Assembly: GCA_963556145.1 (NCBI GenBank)
Contig: OY744467.1
Location: 3,162,001-3,226,000, forward strand
Source of the DNA: Hygrocybe punicea
Taxonomy: Eukaryota; Basidiomycota; Agaricomycetes; Agaricales; Hygrophoraceae
Direction of reading: 5' to 3'
DNA: 64,000 bases
The translations under genes were made by a program, and so were the position numbers. The notes under the pieces are model-generated. The model was not told where the DNA came from. It made no database searches and worked only from the letters and a program-made list of their open reading frames with translations. Shown one piece after another: positions 1 through 11,948 of this stretch (the stretch's first letter is position 1; the number at the start of each line of letters is the position of its first letter).

Positions 1-3000
1 AGTGGATCCCTTCTACAGGGAGAGGAAGAGGGTGGTTATTGATCATAAAAGGTGGGATCTGGGGGGTTTGTGCAGCAGACATGGCTACTGTCTCTCCCAT
101 TTCTTCAGAGTTTTTATAGCAATTCCTATCTAAATTTCCCTGGTGTGAAAATCCATTTCTTATCTTTCTCCTTTTAGAAAATTCAGATTCTTCATTGTTC
201 ATGTCATCACAATGGGCTATGGACAATGCAAAAAGTTTCGAGCCATCATATGCATTTTTGGGGATATTGAAGCATGAGATACTTTTATCTCCTTTTACTT
301 CAGACTTATCCTTATCCAAATAAGGCTTATCCTGTAAGCATGTAATCATTTCGGTAAAATAATTCGGTTTAAGCGGAGTTTGAAATTGCGGATTATAGCG
401 GACTAATGCCTTATTTTGTTCATAAGACTTAGTTAAAGGAATTGTAGTGGTTTCTTCAAGTTCGATAGGTAAAGTGCATAAATAGGATGTTGAGGCATGG
501 GCAGTAGTAGCTCCTCTGATGTGATTAACTTGAGAATGGCTTGGTGTGACCATTAGTTCAAATCTGTTTGTCAAATCTTCAGGATTCTTGAATACTAAAT
601 ATGTACCATCTATTCTTTCATCAATAGAAACATAGTTGCCTCTTTGCCATGGTCTTCCAAGTAATAAATCAAATGGCACTGTCTCTCCTATGTAAAGATT
701 GGCATAGGTAAGGACACCACCACAAGTCAATGGAACTTCTGAGACCAATCCTTTTAATGTTCCTTCACCTCCATTAGCATCATTCATTGTGAGAATTTTT
801 CCTACATCCATAGGTCTTTGGATAATTTCTTTCCAGACTTTTTTACTAATCACATTTAACTGGGATCCAGTGTCAATGATGGCTTCAATAGGTCTTCTAT
901 CACATTCCATCTGAAGCCTGATTAACACTCCACGATCCTTGGTTATGAATGAGCTTGCAATGGCAGATACCTTTGCATTCTTTCTCTTGATCATGTCTGT
1001 TAATTGCTCAGATAATTCCTTGGAAGAAGCTAATACTTCACGAACGCACAGGGTAACTGGTGTGTCAAGGATTTGATTGACAACTTGAGTTTCTCCAATA
1101 TTGACTGAAATTTCAGATTGTCTGGGAGTGGGCTTTGGACGAGTTATGGCATTATGTCTTTCAGCCATGATCTTGTTCTTATCTATGTTTGCCTTGTGTC
1201 CTTGTATATGAGTCTTGGCTGGCTTTGTTGGAGAAGGATCTATCATCTCCACATCTGAATCTGTGTCTGAAGGAATATGTATTGGGGCTCTTATATCCAT
1301 TGGAACAGGTTGTTTTGTATGCAGATCTTCTGTAGGATGGAATGGGTTTGTCTTCTTGAGAGCAAAAGGTAATGGTGCGGGTACATGTGCTTGAGCTTGC
1401 TTCTGTGCTGAAAGAGGGCCGGGTTTGACTGGGCCTTTAGGAATGGGTGGCAGTACTGTATTAGGCCTTATATTCTCTTTTCCTTTGGCCTTAATACCTG
1501 TGGGAGGATATACTCCATCTAATACTTCCTTCCTTGCTGCACCAATTTTCTGTGGTCCTCTGACTGCAGGCAGGATTTGTATTTCTTCTTCCTTGATTGT
1601 AGGTATAGTATATGCTTCAAAATCTTCTTCAGCATCAGATTGATAGTAATCAGAGAATTGATCTTGTAATACATAGAAGTGTGACTGGACATTGCTGGCC
1701 TTTTCAGCTACATGTCTATCAATTGCTTGTACAAATGTCTCACCCATATTTCTGCCAATTATTGAGCCATCTGGATAAACAATCCTTCCAAGACCATCCT
1801 TGGTTATCTTGCCTGTCTTGAGTAATTCATTTATTTGGAAACATGTTTGCATTCCATGTCCTTGTCCTCCACAACCATAGCAGGTCATGGGTCCTCTTTG
1901 TTCATTGGAAGGAGTAAACAAATTGGTAGGGGTAAACGAACTAGTAGAAGGGTGTGGTGGAAGGCCAACACTATTGGCAGCTGAGATTTTGAAGGGAGGT
2001 CTTTGTGTTTGCTGTGAATGTGCTTGCTTTTGCTGAGGTTGTTTCAACTCAGGTGGGCTAATACAGTGAGCAATGTCTGGATCTAGCTTCAAGGCTCTAT
2101 AGTATGCTAGTCCATACTTAATATCATCCAAAGAAAGCTTTCCCATTTGCTTGATTAAAGACTCTACTTCATTCTGGTGTGATGATGATGTGGAGGTAGA
2201 CTTCCTGTCTATCCCCTTCCTGCCATTATCTTTCTTCTCAGTTTCTTTCCTTACTGTCTTCTTAAATAGTTCATCATCTGAATCATATGCCTTGGATTTG
2301 AATGCCTTCTTCTTCTTGCTAGCTTTCTTTCTCTTGATGCAGGCTTCATAGTCACTATCTGTATCATACTCTGATGAATCATCTGTATCAGAGTCTTCTG
2401 AAACAGAGTTGTCTAGTCTTCCTGGTATATCTGAATCTGAATCTGCTAGATTCATGTCAAACCTATTCCTTTCAAATAGAGTTTCTGCAACCTTAATGAC
2501 ATCTTTCATAGGGAATGGAGATGTGACATCTAAAGGTGTTGATCCAGTGTTGAGACGTGTCTCAATGATATGTCTGAGGTTCTTGTTGATTCCATGCCAG
2601 AAGTATGCAGCCTTTTCATCTGCAGAGATCTTCTTCTTGCTCTCTAACCATCCTGCAATAGTAATGAACCTGCGTTCATATTGCTTCCATTTGGTGAGAG
2701 TTCTGATCTGCTTAAGTTTCCAAATGCGTGCAAGGGTCATGAGATCTCTAACAATGTATCTTGTTTCCTTTAGGGCAGCATCAAAGTAGCGAGTAATATC
2801 TTTCTCAAGAGTATTCCAGTCCTGGGATATGTAACTCTCCAGGGCTTAAATGAGCTTGACTACTTTGGTGGAGCAGTAATCTACAATCCTTTCACATTTC
2901 TCTTTATCAGAAACAGCATAGGATTTGCACATTTGATTGTAATGCCTTAAGAATCTCTTGACTTCTTCATAGCTTCCTTTGAATTTAGCTGGGGCAGACT

Positions 3001-3055
3001 TCTGCCCTAGTAGGGGCATCATGTCTGGGGTACGAGCACTGGTGCTTGTAGACAT
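1..3055 (-). pseudogene. Ty3-like LTR retrotransposon gag-protease polyprotein, partial, one early in-frame stop
   Basis: Reading leftwards from ATG 3055, about 70 codons of Gag N-terminus end at a TAA (2846-2848). The same frame then stays open to the window edge, about 948 codons. Features in order: a Gag capsid-like region; an acidic and Lys-rich stretch; a CCHC zinc knuckle (C-x2-C-x4-H-x4-C, in MTCYGCGGQGHGMQTCF, near 1890); a Pro-rich linker; and a retropepsin-type site IEAIIDTGSQLNVIS near 870-890. Reverse transcriptase and integrase would lie beyond the left edge. The order Gag-knuckle-Asp protease and the LTR just upstream fit a Metaviridae (Ty3) element. The stop may be a mutation or a leaky stop; nothing else looks broken. 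Product: capsid/nucleocapsid plus the protease that processes it. Confidence 0.8.
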
Positions 3056-3123
3056 TGTGTATTAGAGGTATAGAAATGCTTGGGTTATTTAAATTTAAAA
3101 CCCCTCGCGGTGGGCTCCAATTT

Positions 3124-4527
3124 TGTTATGTGAATGTTTGTTTCACCAAGAATTACCGGAGTTGACTTTGTTCAGGTACCTTCTTGTTGTTCGTGGGTTT
3201 TAATATCTAAATAACCTATCAGGAAGGGGTTTGTGGGTATATGTACTATATGAACCAATAGAATGTAATAGTGAGGTCTCTTCAATTAAGAATTGAGACT
3301 TTGAGTAGGGATGAATAGCAATTGGGTGTGTGATGTACTGAAAATACCAATATTCACTACTGGAATATAAAATATGAACTAATGAATACTGATAACAATA
3401 TTCACCAGTTGAATATGGACAGTTTTGGCTACAGGGCCTATTCAATCAGGAGTATCTCTGGGTATTATAATATCTGACTTAAATCCGAAGCTTCAAACGC
3501 ACATTGGCTACTAGTTCAGGGATATCTTTAATACCTTTTGAATACTCTGTTTTGTTTAGGATGAAACTTTAACCTTAGAAGTGTATCTATTTAGGATGAA
3601 ACCTTAACCTTAGAAATGTATCTAGCTGACTAATGCTGACTAATGAATTGATTGAACTGAGTGAACTGGGTGAATTCTCCTTGATGACAAGGGGAACTCA
3701 GAGAATGATAGAATAAGAGTGAACTAGACTGGATTGCAAGCACTAGCTACTACAATGAGTAACTACTAGTACTAAGAGAATGGGGGATCACACTGTGTGA
3801 ACCCAACTGAGAGTGACTACTGAGTGGTGAGGGGGGAAATCCTACTGACTACTGGAATTTGGGGGCCCTATTTATACTGTTGGAGAACAATGGGGGACTG
3901 AGAACAATGGGAAAGTGAGAACAATAGGACTGAGTCATGAGAACAATGGATGGCATCAAAGAGGCTGTGAACAATGGGCTCTATCTCCATTTGGACTGTT
4001 TAGAACAATAGACTGCTCAGAACAATAGACCATTGTCTTTATGTAAGCAGAATATCACAATCACTCTCTGATGCATCCTATCTTATCATTATCTTATCAT
4101 CCTCTTGTTCACATCTTATCTAATCATTTCCCATTATCTAGCTGAGCCGCTTTTGATCAATACAAGTAAACAAGATTTGTAATCAATCCATTACTGCTAA
4201 TATAGGTAACAATGCTAGTTGGGCTTGTCTCCTTGCACGCGCAATACAGAGAAATATATAGTAAATACTAATGAGTGGGGGATGTGCCTCTGTGCACCAT
4301 ACATAAACGGCTAGGTCTGGGCATTACTAGTGAAGCCATAATAAATGATATAAAGGTAAGCATATATGCTATTTGTGTCTGTTCACTAGCATGCGTAATG
4401 TGGAAAGGCATAGAATGGGTACTAATGAGTGTAGGTGTGCATCCATAGTGTTGCACTTAAATATCTAAGTCCGTGGTCCGATGGTAAACCCATGACATTA
4501 CACCCAAAAACACTTGGGGTCATGACA
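3124..4527 (-). mobile_element. 5' LTR of the gag-protease element
   Basis: Read on the minus strand the LTR starts TGTCATGACCCC (4527) and ends CATAACA (3124), giving TG...CA ends. It directly precedes the gag start. The minus strand just after it reads AAATTGGAGCCCACCGCG (about 3104-3123), a plausible primer-binding site, though I cannot name the tRNA. A segment near 3484-3514 matches, in reverse complement, the R/U5 part of the solo LTR near 31841-31875, so both belong to one broad LTR family. The element sits inside a Helitron reading frame that resumes at 4528. The other LTR and the target duplication lie outside the window. No gene is seen inside the LTR. Confidence 0.75.
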
Positions 4528-7500
4528 GCGGAAAAGAAGAAACTCAGACTAAAATGAAAGAAGAATTGGACAAGTCAGATGAGCAATTATTTCCTCCTCG
4601 TCCACCATCTATTGAATTGAAGGAAACCATAATCAGCAACTGGTGCAGAGATACATCACCCGAATGTTTCCAAGAAAGTGGGTGTGCTGTATGTGGTCAA
4701 TTGGTTGCATTGAAGAACATGTCTTTATTGTCAAAGACGAAGGTTAATCTGAAAATCTTAACTAGAAACAATATGGGAATCACAAGATGTGAACGATATC
4801 ATTGTTCTGATCCAATAGAGGATATCAAAGGTCCAGTGCTAGATGACACATGTAAATGGATATGCAAACCATGTGTGCTCAGTCTGAATAAAGGCCAAAC
4901 TCCCAAATATGCTTTGGCAAATGGACTTTGGATGGGAAGAATTCCTGCACAACTTCAAAATCTAACATTTGCTGAACAACTTTTGATTGCCCGTGTTCGT
5001 CACAACAAATGTATTGTTCGTGTCTCCTCTGGGATGCATAAAATGAAAGCAAATGCCATCATGTTTCAAAACCCAACACCAAAGATATATCAACGGTTGC
5101 CTCCAACAATTAAAGAACCTGATGAAGTGCTAGCCTTTATTTTCACTGGTCCTGCCAGACCAACTCCAGAAGACATGGAGCGAACGCCTTTATTGGTTCG
5201 CCGAAGGCGAGTTTCAGCAGCTTTAGAATGGCTGAAATTGAATCACATGGATTACTATGATTTAGATATCTCCTATGAAAATCTAGCACAATATCCAGAT
5301 CATGGAATTCCTGTTGTGGTTGCATATCGACCAGCAGACACAAATAAGGAACCGGAAGCCACTAGTGCATTTGACAATGAAGAGGAAGATGGTGTTGAAG
5401 ATGGGCCTTGTCCCTTTGTTGTTAGTGGTGTAACTGGCGAAGATCTAGATATTACAAGTCCAAAAGCATTAATAGCTAGAGCCACCAAGCACTTGATAGA
5501 TGACCATGGTGGTGTTCTTGCCATAAGCCATGCTAGAAATCCAGAATCATTCTTTAATAATCCTCAATTATATCCTATGATGTTCCCCTGCCTATTTCCA
5601 TATGGCTTGGGTGGTATTAGCAGCATAGACAAGGATGTTTTAAGCATCAGTGATATGATGCACAAAAGACATCTCCTGATGTACCATGACAAAAGATTTC
5701 AAACCGATCCCTATTTTCCATTGATTGCATTCAATCAAGAACAAATCAAAGACAGTACAACCGGAGGATATTTGTTGACTAACAAACATAATTTCAATGA
5801 TATTGCAGATCGCCTGATGAATATCAATACAGCTGTTTTGGATGACCTCTCTAAAAGATTGTCTAGAGGTGATAGAGTCAAACCAGATACATCGGAAGAG
5901 AAAGCATGCTATAAACTCATTTCTGATCTGGATCACGTAGCTGGTCAGGTCAAAGGTTCAATTACTAACAAGAAATACATGCGAAATGAGATTTGGTCTC
6001 TGATATCCTATATTGGTGCTCCGACTTGGTTTATCACTTTTGCACCTGCAGACATCAATCACCCACTATGCTTATATTATGCTGACAACAAAGAAAAGTT
6101 TTATCCTAAACTACGTCTACCCCAGGATTGTTACAAACTAATTGCAAACAATCCAGTTGCTGGAGCCTGCTTCTTTCACTTTACTACTGAAATGTTCATC
6201 AAACATATATTAGGAATAAATGAATCTCATCCTGGCCTGTATGGAAACACATCAGGTTATTATGCAATGGTAGAGGAACAAGGACGTCTTACCTTGCATC
6301 TTCATATGCTGTTGTGGATAAAGGGATGCCTTACACCTCAGGAAATACGTGACAAAATTATGGGTGAAAATTCTGACTTTCAGAAAAGATTGGTGGAATA
6401 TTTGGAAAGTTTGTGTGTAGGACAATTCATGACAGGTTCTAAAGATGAGGTATCACAGAAAATGGAACAGACAATGTCGAAACCTGAATATCAACAACCA
6501 ACATGTGTCATGCCAGATCCACCATCATATAATTGTTCCATGAATTGTCAATATCACAACAAAAGATCAACATGGTGGCAAAGGTTTCAAGATGTTGTAG
6601 ATGATCTTTTATTGCGATTAAATGTACATAACAGGCATGATGGCAAAAAAAAGCCATATTGTCTTAATTCGAAAGGTGAATGTAAACGACGATTTCCCCG
6701 TGATATCTTTCAACAAACCTTTGTAGAACCTAACACTGGTGCTCTCAACCTCAAGCATGGTGAACCTTGGATGAACACGGTGACACCTGAAGTTACATAT
6801 ATGTTATGATGCAATTCTGATGTGACCAGCTTATTATCAGGTACTGCTATAAAGGCCATAGTTGCATACATAACAGATTATATTACAAAATTCTCCTTGA
6901 AGACCTATAGCATTTTTGAAGTGATAAAAAGTATTTTTGATAAGAATTCCGAAATGATTGGTGGCGACCTGAAAAGAAAAGACAAAGTCAGAAAACTGTT
7001 TACACAAATAGTCAATTCACTCACCTCCAAAATGGAAATTGGTGCTCCAATGGCTTCATTATATGTGCTTGGAAATCCTGATCACTACACCAGTCATAAA
7101 TTTGTGCCATTCTTTTGGAGATCTTATGTTAAAGAGGTTATCAGTGCATGGTCTGATGAAGAAATTCCCAATATATGTGAAGACCAAGATAATGCACAAA
7201 AGGTTGTTATTGGTAAGAATAATGGCGCATACATTGGACTTTCCAAAGTAAATAATTATATGTTCAGACCAGCCTTGTATGATAATGTATCACTGTATGA
7301 CTGGATACGTCTTGCCACTATGGAACCAAAGAAAAGACGCACCAAAACAAAGACCAAAAGGGCCAGAAGAGAACCAGTGCAAAACCAAATTTTTGACAAT
7401 CTAGGCTGTGATGATTTGTCTGACTCTTGCACTGAACCTACTAATGTTGACTATTCCAGTGATGACAACTTGTCTGATGTCGTTGATAATGATATAGTCA

Positions 7501-7567
7501 TGGAGATAGATGAAATTCTAAAACCTGATAGTTTGAATAAAAATGCAGGCCCAGAAATAGTTGATAA
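4528..7567 (+). pseudogene. Helitron A Rep (HUH endonuclease) part, interrupted at both ends
   Basis: A frame open from the LTR junction (first ATG 4554) encodes 751 residues to a TGA at 6807-6809. It then continues in the same frame to the MITE at 7568. An N-terminal Cys-rich region (CAVCG..., CKWICKPC) comes first. The rolling-circle HUH motif LTLHLHMLLW has its two His at codons 582 and 584 (near 6297-6305). The paired catalytic tyrosines AYITDYITK are at 6867-6881. This is the hallmark of eukaryotic Helitron Rep, which nicks and joins ssDNA during rolling-circle transposition. Helitron B has Arg (RCNSD) where copy A has the TGA, so CGA to TGA is likely. The helicase half is missing because M1 cuts in at 7568. 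The N-terminal part was cut by the LTR element. Confidence 0.88.
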
Positions 7568-8876
7568 TAGTGTTGGGGAAGTTCGGTCTCAGACCGACCC
7601 AAACCCGGTTTAGACCGAACCGAAACCGCCGGTTTCGGTTTCGGTTTGGGAAATTTCGGCTGAGACCGAACCGTTCAGTCTCCGGTTTGGAGATTTGGCC
7701 GCGGGCCGAAACGGTTTCAAACTCAGTTTGAACCGCAAACCGACAGTCCAAAGTCGGCTACATGGCTGACTTCGAAAGTCACCCAAAGTCACCAACCCCA
7801 CCAACAACACCCCCGATATACGCCAAACGAAGACGATGGAGCACCCGAGGTCGACAAAACGGGCGGCGGGGTACTCCCTGCCGCCCGCGTATGTTTTTTA
7901 TTTTTATTTATTCGAACTTAACTAACGCATTTACAAATTACAGGTTGATGCACCACGGCCACCACCACCACCACCACCACCACCACCACCACCACCACCA
8001 CGACAACGGCAACAACAACGGCGACGGTTACAACCACCGTCAACGCCACGCCGGACGCGCCCACAGCAACGCCCACGGCCCACCCCCAGCGCCACGCCAA
8101 ACGCGTTCAAAACGCGCGCCAAACGTACGTGAATGGGGTGGAGTCAACAAGGTGGAAGAGCAGCAGGGGTGGTGCATCCACCCCGCTCCTTCGTGGTATG
8201 TACCTTTATTCATTTTTTCACTGATTTATTCGTCCATTATAGAACGCGGCACCGTACCACCACCACCACGCAACACTAACACCACCGAGGAAGGCCAATG
8301 CGGGGTCAACCCAGCCGTCGTCGTGTGTACAACGCGTATGACGCGTCCGGACACCCTCGCGAAGAGGCTCCTATGCCACCACCACCACCACGCGTCCGCC
8401 GAAAACAACCAAAGCGGCCCAGCCGTCGTCGCGTGCACAACGCGTATGACGCGTGGGGCACCACCACCACCACCACCACCACCACCATCACGCGTCCACC
8501 GAAAACGGCCAACGCGGTCAACCCACATCGCATGTACAACGCGTGTGACGCGTCGGGACACCCATGGAGAAGCCCGCGTGCGGCTCAATGCCGGCGCAGG
8601 GTGTGCCAGCACCCCAGCACCCCAATCTCACCTCGCAAACAGGCTGGCCACGTCAATTGACGTGCGCAGCACTGTTGCGAGATCAGAATGGTGCAGGGGC
8701 ACTGAGCACTAGCGGTCCGCGGTTCAGACCGCGTTCAGACCGAAACCGAACCGATGCAAACCGTTTGCATCGGTTTCGGTCTGGTTTGGGGACTTTGGGT
8801 GGAAAACCGGACCATTCGGTTTCCGGTTTGGGCAAAAAGGCCCCAAACCGGACCAAACTGAACTTCCCCAACACTA
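7568..8876 (+). mobile_element. hAT-type MITE M1 with His/Pro triplet-repeat core
   Basis: Terminal inverted repeats are TAGTGTTGGGGAAGTTC at the left and GAACTTCCCCAACACTA at the right, 1309 bp apart. Subterminal regions are full of GGTTTCGGT-type repeats. The core holds (CAC)n runs near 7963-8000 and 8460-8487. Two perfect-looking short introns are present: GTATGT...CTAAC...TTACAG (about 7890-7943) and GTATGT...TATAG (about 8197-8242). Long frames across the triplet repeats (such as 7762-8712) are low-complexity and not convincing protein. The flanks do not match as an 8-bp duplication (GTTGATAA versus GGATGAAC), so the two ends come from different insertion sites. The relative M2 at 51898 has a proper duplication. 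Confidence 0.75.
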
Positions 8877-10368
8877 GGATGAACTGGATCAGTTGCCGGC
8901 TAATGAACGGGAGAGGGTCCTTGCGGAGACTGCAACGATTCGAGAGACTGTCACTAAGGTACGTTACCCTTACTTGGGTTAGTATCACCATTGCCTGACT
9001 CGATTCCAGCTTCGTCAGCTTGCATTCGCCATCATCCACTCCACGACAATTGCCCTCCCCGCCTGGAGGCAAACCTGTGAGACACTGAAGCTGAAGCGTC
9101 GTCTTATCCCCCGTGATGTTGTCACCCGATGGAACTCAACATACGACATGATGCGCTTCGCGCTCAACTACCGAGAGGCTATTGACAGCATCACCGCCAA
9201 CAAAACCCTCAAACTCCGCAAGTATGAGTTGTTTGCTGATGACTGGAACATTATCCAGGATCTCACGCACATCCTTAAGCAATACAAGGCAGCTACAATC
9301 CATTTCTCCAAGAATTCCGCCAGTATTGTGGCTGTCATCCCTGCCATGGACAAGCTTACAGATTCTCTCAACACCACCACCACCAAGCCCTACCATGCCG
9401 CAATCCAAGCTGCGATGAAGCTCGCCCGAGCCAAGATGAACCGTTACTACTCTTTAACCGATAGCTCTCCTGCGTACCGTATTGCCATGATACTTCACCC
9501 AGGCATGAAGCTCGAATACTTCCGCCAGCACAAGTGGGAGGATGAATGGATCGAGGAGGCGGAAAACTTGGTCAGGGAGGAATACATTGGAACATATGAG
9601 TCCAAAGAGACTGCAAGCATGGCCGCCAAGCCCGTAAGTGTTGTCGTCCACTGATTGACCGGTGCTGATCATCACTCCAGTCTGTCAGCGAAACAGGCCT
9701 TGATGCCTTTGATATAGCGAACCTTTCAGTTCTCCCCCCCACTCGTGCCTCAGAGATTGATGAATACCTTTGTCTTCCGGTCGAGAGTTGCCGCGATCCA
9801 CTCAAATGGTGGATTGATGCCAGGCACATCTACCCCAACCTCTTCCGAATGGCGATGGACTATCTAAGCATTCCCGGTAAGCCAAGCCTGATATTGTACG
9901 TGGGTGATGCTGATCAGATTGTTTAGCCACGTCGACTGCCATCGAACGGGTATTCTCTCAAGGCCGGCATCTTCTTCATTTCACACGAAATCGGCTCTCG
10001 GCGCAATCGATCAGGGCTTATCTATGCCTTGGATCATGGTGTCGTCAAGACCTTGTCTTGATGGAGGATCTTGTTGACGCTATCAAGGCCAATACAAAGA
10101 AGCGGAAGTTGGCAGAAGTGAGTGCCGAGTAGGCAAATGAGATCCGGTCGTTGACGACGCGTCGTCTTAAATATTGTTCATGTTGCTGTACTCCCATCTG
10201 AAGTCTGTACCCGTGGAACCTTGGCGGTGATGCTGGGTGCCACGGGTAAATGCATACCCTTTGTTCTCCATGGGTAATTAAGACCCGCACCTGCAGCGGG
10301 TACGGTGTTAGCGGGTACGGGTACGGGTCGGAGTTTAAAAACCCGCGGGTCACCCGTGCTATACCCTA
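8877..10368 (+). pseudogene. hAT transposon copy 2, 5'-truncated (transposase C-terminal half)
   Basis: This block is a near-identical inverted copy of the 3' half of the complete hAT at 35531-38801. It begins inside transposase exon 3. It keeps introns 3-5: GTACGT at 8960, GTAAGT at 9633 and GTAAGC near 9877. It contains the 168-residue exon-4 segment (9148-9633) and the hAT dimerisation region with DYLSIP and STAIERVFSQ. It ends with the TIR ...GTGCTATACCCTA at 10368. The next eight bases, CTAATTAT, occur undivided in a related repeat at 29103-29110, so they mark the original target. The 5' half and left TIR are gone, replaced by M1. It cannot encode transposase but keeps one intact end. 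Confidence 0.85.
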
Positions 10369-11240
10369 CTAATTATATTTAAAATATTCGTACTGGTCTC
10401 AATTCTTATCAGAATCAGCTGAAAATTGAACTGCTGACTAATATAATCATTTCCGGTCAGATATGATAGTGACATGTGACCAATCTAACCATATAAGGTA
10501 ATTTTTGATATTATATAGCAAATTTTTTGCTGATCGCAATAGTGACAGTCACATGTGACCAGTCTAACCATATAAGGCAATTTTACATCATATATGCTAA
10601 ATTTTGCACTGATCACACGAGTCACAGTCACATGTGACCGCTGTAACTATATATAGAAATATCAGCTATATAAGCAGAAATTAGTGTAACTCAGATGATA
10701 TTATGATATTTTTATTTAAAACATATAATTCAATATCACTGTATATATTATATGCTAATTATACATTTCAAGCAAAATCATTTATCGATATTCATAATAA
10801 TCATACAAATAAAAATCCAGTAACAAAAACAAGACTTTGTTCATGCCATATGCAACATTAGCCCACTCAAGCACGGTTGTCTTCATATTATCATCTGTTA
10901 TGCAGCAAGGTTACAAAGAAGTAGGGTTGAGTAAATGTAAGTCAATTGTTATCATACTGTTTAGAGGCAGTTGTATTTAACAGTTGACCTGTTGCTCTCT
11001 CCTTTGGCTGAGAATATTGCATAATGATGAAGCAAAGAAGACATGACAGTAGGAGAGGAGGTTGATGAACACTCAAGATACGTTATGCAGTTTTATTTTT
11101 TCTACTTTTTATGTTGTTATGGTGAGAGGTAGGCTTATCAATATACAACATATGCTATATGTCTTATACCACATGTAACATGCTTCATGCAATTTAATGT
11201 TATTGTTTAACTCATCATGAAAGTGAGGAGGGGGAAAAAA
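10369..11240 (+). repeat. Dispersed AT-rich repeat with 77-bp tandem units; no gene
   Basis: 10369-10660 matches 29103-29350 in the same orientation. Within it about three units of roughly 77 bp each carry the palindrome GTCACATGTGAC or a close variant (near 10472, 10549 and 10627). The rest to 11240 is AT-rich with short ORFs only. It includes a short segment TTGTTCATGCCATATGC at about 10838 that resembles the end motif of the 11242-11746 element. Confidence 0.6.
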
Positions 11241-11241
11241 G

Positions 11242-11746
11242 AACTCGTTCATGCCATGCGCAGCACTGGCCCACTAAACAAGTTTGTGTCTTCAAATCCC
11301 AGCAACTGCAACAATTCAACCTCACAAGGATATTATAATTCAACATAACTCACATAATTCCATGATTGAGATAAGATGCAACTAACTTGCTGCCCCTTGT
11401 GATGACATGCAGTGACCTTGCCCGAATACGATTGTCAGAATTTTCTTGAAGATTTGGTAACTCAGATGGTCGAGGCAAAATGCAGAAAGTTGCATAGTTT
11501 TCTTGAGAGCAAAGGACAAAATTCAACTCCTCACCAACTTCAAATGATTTACACTCACTGGATACAATCTCCCGGGTCATTTGAACCTTGAACCCTATAC
11601 CGATGGCAACATGACCACTATCAATGTCAAATGCAAGGGCATAGATGGGTGCATCCACACCAGTTAGAATTTGATGCCCTGATTCTTTCCTCTGTATCAA
11701 ACACACTTGTTTAGAGGGCCAGTGCTGCGCATGGCATGAATGAGTT
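11242..11746. mobile_element. TIR-bounded 0.5-kb element, possible gene-capturing MITE
   Basis: The left end AAGAACTCGTTCATGCCATG (11242) and its continuation CGCAGCACTGGCCC are mirrored in reverse complement by the right end (about 11705-11746). This gives roughly 45-bp inverted repeats. The inside (11350-11700) reads as a gene fragment on the minus strand. I could not find a clear target duplication. The same end motif occurs again near 14229-14245. Confidence 0.5.
11350..11700 (-). pseudogene. WD40-like gene fragment inside the TIR element
   Basis: The minus frame reads ...APIYALAFDIDSGHVAIGIG... and later ...RARSLHVITRGSKLVASYL.... This has the look of consecutive beta-propeller blades from a fungal WD-repeat protein. 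The longer frame (11350-11832) runs through the right inverted repeat, so its first 45 residues are not native. No start, no complete gene. It is probably an exon picked up by the element. The family call is tentative. Confidence 0.35.
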
Positions 11747-11948
11747 CTTCCTAAAGTTCCAATCTTTGCTCTGAATTGATTCACTGCCACCTCATAAATC
11801 ATATTGAGCAAGACTAAGCCTGCCACACCCACCCATTATTCTAGTGCAAAAGTTGTTGATGTAGACTTGATAAGCCCAACCTTGTTTTATTTCATATCTC
11901 ATACAAATTTAGAGAAAATTTTGGCCACCTACCCACCCACATATAACT

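Noticed and set aside
7762..8712. 316-codon ORF in M1
   Set aside because: His and Pro runs from (CAC)n and reading through two clear intron signals; not convincing as an unspliced protein.
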